Part shown: piece by piece, positions 63,490 to 64,000 of the stretch
How positions within the stretch are numbered: the first letter of the stretch is position 1
How the letters are laid out: each line of letters begins with the position of its first letter
Source of the DNA: Croceitalea sp947503285
Lineage (GTDB): Bacteria > Bacteroidota > Bacteroidia > Flavobacteriales > Flavobacteriaceae
Direction: 5' to 3'
NCBI RefSeq assembly: GCF_036985505.1
Contig: NZ_BTGQ01000005.1
Span: forward strand, 310,001 to 374,000
Length of the DNA stretch: 64,000 nucleotides
Translations under genes and position numbers: made by a program
The notes under the pieces: generated by a model
Databases searched by the model: none
Seen by the model: the letters and a program-made list of their open reading frames with translations, nothing else
What the model was told of the DNA's origin: nothing

Positions 63490-64000
63490 ATGACCAACGC
63501 AAAAATTTTAGTCATCGACGACAACAAAAGTGTCTTAAGTGCATTAGAGATACTACTGCAATTTGAGTATAAAAGTGTGCAGACCCTATTCAATCCGAAT
63601 CAAATTTCTTCGTTTCCCGACATTAAGGAAATAGATATCGTTTTGTTGGATATGAATTTTTCTGCTGGTGTAAATACCGGTAATGAAGGCCTGTTCTGGC
63701 TTAATGAGATCAAGAAAAAATCGCCCCATACCTCGGTAATCATGATGACTGCCTATGGGGCCGTTGATTTAGCGGTTCGGGCGCTGAAACAAGGTGCCTC
63801 TGATTTTGTATTGAAACCTTGGAACAATGAGCGCCTTTTGACCACTGTAAAGTCGGCCTATGAACTTCGTAAGTCAAAACAAGAGATCCATCAGCTAAAA
63901 AAGAAGGAAAGCAGTTTGAAACAGCTTATCAATGATGACAAGAACCATATCGTAGGCAATTCAAAGGCTTTGACTTCAGTTTTGAACCTCGTACAAAAAG
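63490..64000 (+). CDS. Sigma-54-dependent response regulator (NtrC/AtoC type), cut by window end
   Basis: The first 170 residues are visible. An N-terminal receiver domain with the acidic pair Asp10-Asp11 (VIDDN), phospho-acceptor Asp54 (VLLDMNF), Thr87 (MMTAYG) and Lys109 (FVLKPW) is followed by a helical linker rich in Lys and Glu (about 130-150) and the start of the AAA+ domain (HIVGNSKALTSVLNLVQK). That last motif is the usual entry to a sigma-54 activator domain. A matching sensor kinase probably lies beyond the window. Divergent from tolC and the obvious candidate to bind the TGT-N11-ACA dyads. Confidence 0.9.
   Translation, partial: MTNAKILVIDDNKSVLSALEILLQFEYKSVQTLFNPNQISSFPDIKEIDIVLLDMNFSAGVNTGNEGLFWLNEIKKKSPHTSVIMMTAYGAVDLAVRALKQGASDFVLKPWNNERLLTTVKSAYELRKSKQEIHQLKKKESSLKQLINDDKNHIVGNSKALTSVLNLVQK

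Overview
The window comes from a member of the Bacteroidota, most likely a marine-type Flavobacteriaceae. The support is AT-rich DNA, vegetative promoters with the TAnnTTTG minus-7 box, lipoprotein and Bacteroidota-type families (DUF4836-like, GIN/DUF2807, SSS plus HGSNAT-like pair), and the yceD-rpmF-fabH-accB-accC order. I see no tRNA, rRNA or CRISPR.

Left part (1-20.3 kb) is mostly housekeeping: a HAD phosphatase, a SYLF lipid-binding protein, a CDGSH iron-sulfur protein, a lipoprotein oligopeptidase B, a TSUP exporter, an SSS symporter followed by an HGSNAT-like acyltransferase, riboflavin synthase, PdxA, then YceD-L32-FabH-AccB-AccC closed by a strong terminator. A four-gene unit follows: lipoprotein, two related envelope proteins of unknown role, and an FAD oxidoreductase.

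Right part (20.4-63.0 kb) is one huge accessory locus, all on the minus strand: TolC, a MacA-like adaptor, ABC ATPase 2, GIN protein 2, then fifteen consecutive, intact, about 800-residue FtsX/MacB-type permeases (numbered P15 to P1 in transcription order), with GIN protein 1 between P3 and P2 and ABC ATPase 1 at the far end. Each permease is an internal duplication (two half-permeases, eight predicted membrane segments). Two ATPases, one adaptor and one TolC would have to serve fifteen different permeases, which suggests an exchangeable set of mechanotransmission or efflux modules.

Divergent from tolC, at the right edge, begins a sigma-54-type response regulator. The locus carries what looks like its target code. 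Four long gaps (before tolC, P14, P12 and P5) each hold a minus-24 element TGGCA(C/T) with a minus-12-like partner, plus a tandem pair of 17-bp dyads of the form TGT-N11-ACA spaced 21-22 bp, 54-64 bp upstream of the minus-24 element. This divides the array into TU1 tolC-adaptor(-ATPase2-GIN2-P15), TU2 P14-P13, TU3 P12 to P6, and TU4 P5-P4-P3-GIN1-P2-P1-ATPase1. Other noncoding structure includes a 147-bp MITE-like element upstream of the regulator, a C/G-rich repeat abutting three stop codons, near-identical spacers that record duplications, and a 22-bp perfect palindrome upstream of pdxA.
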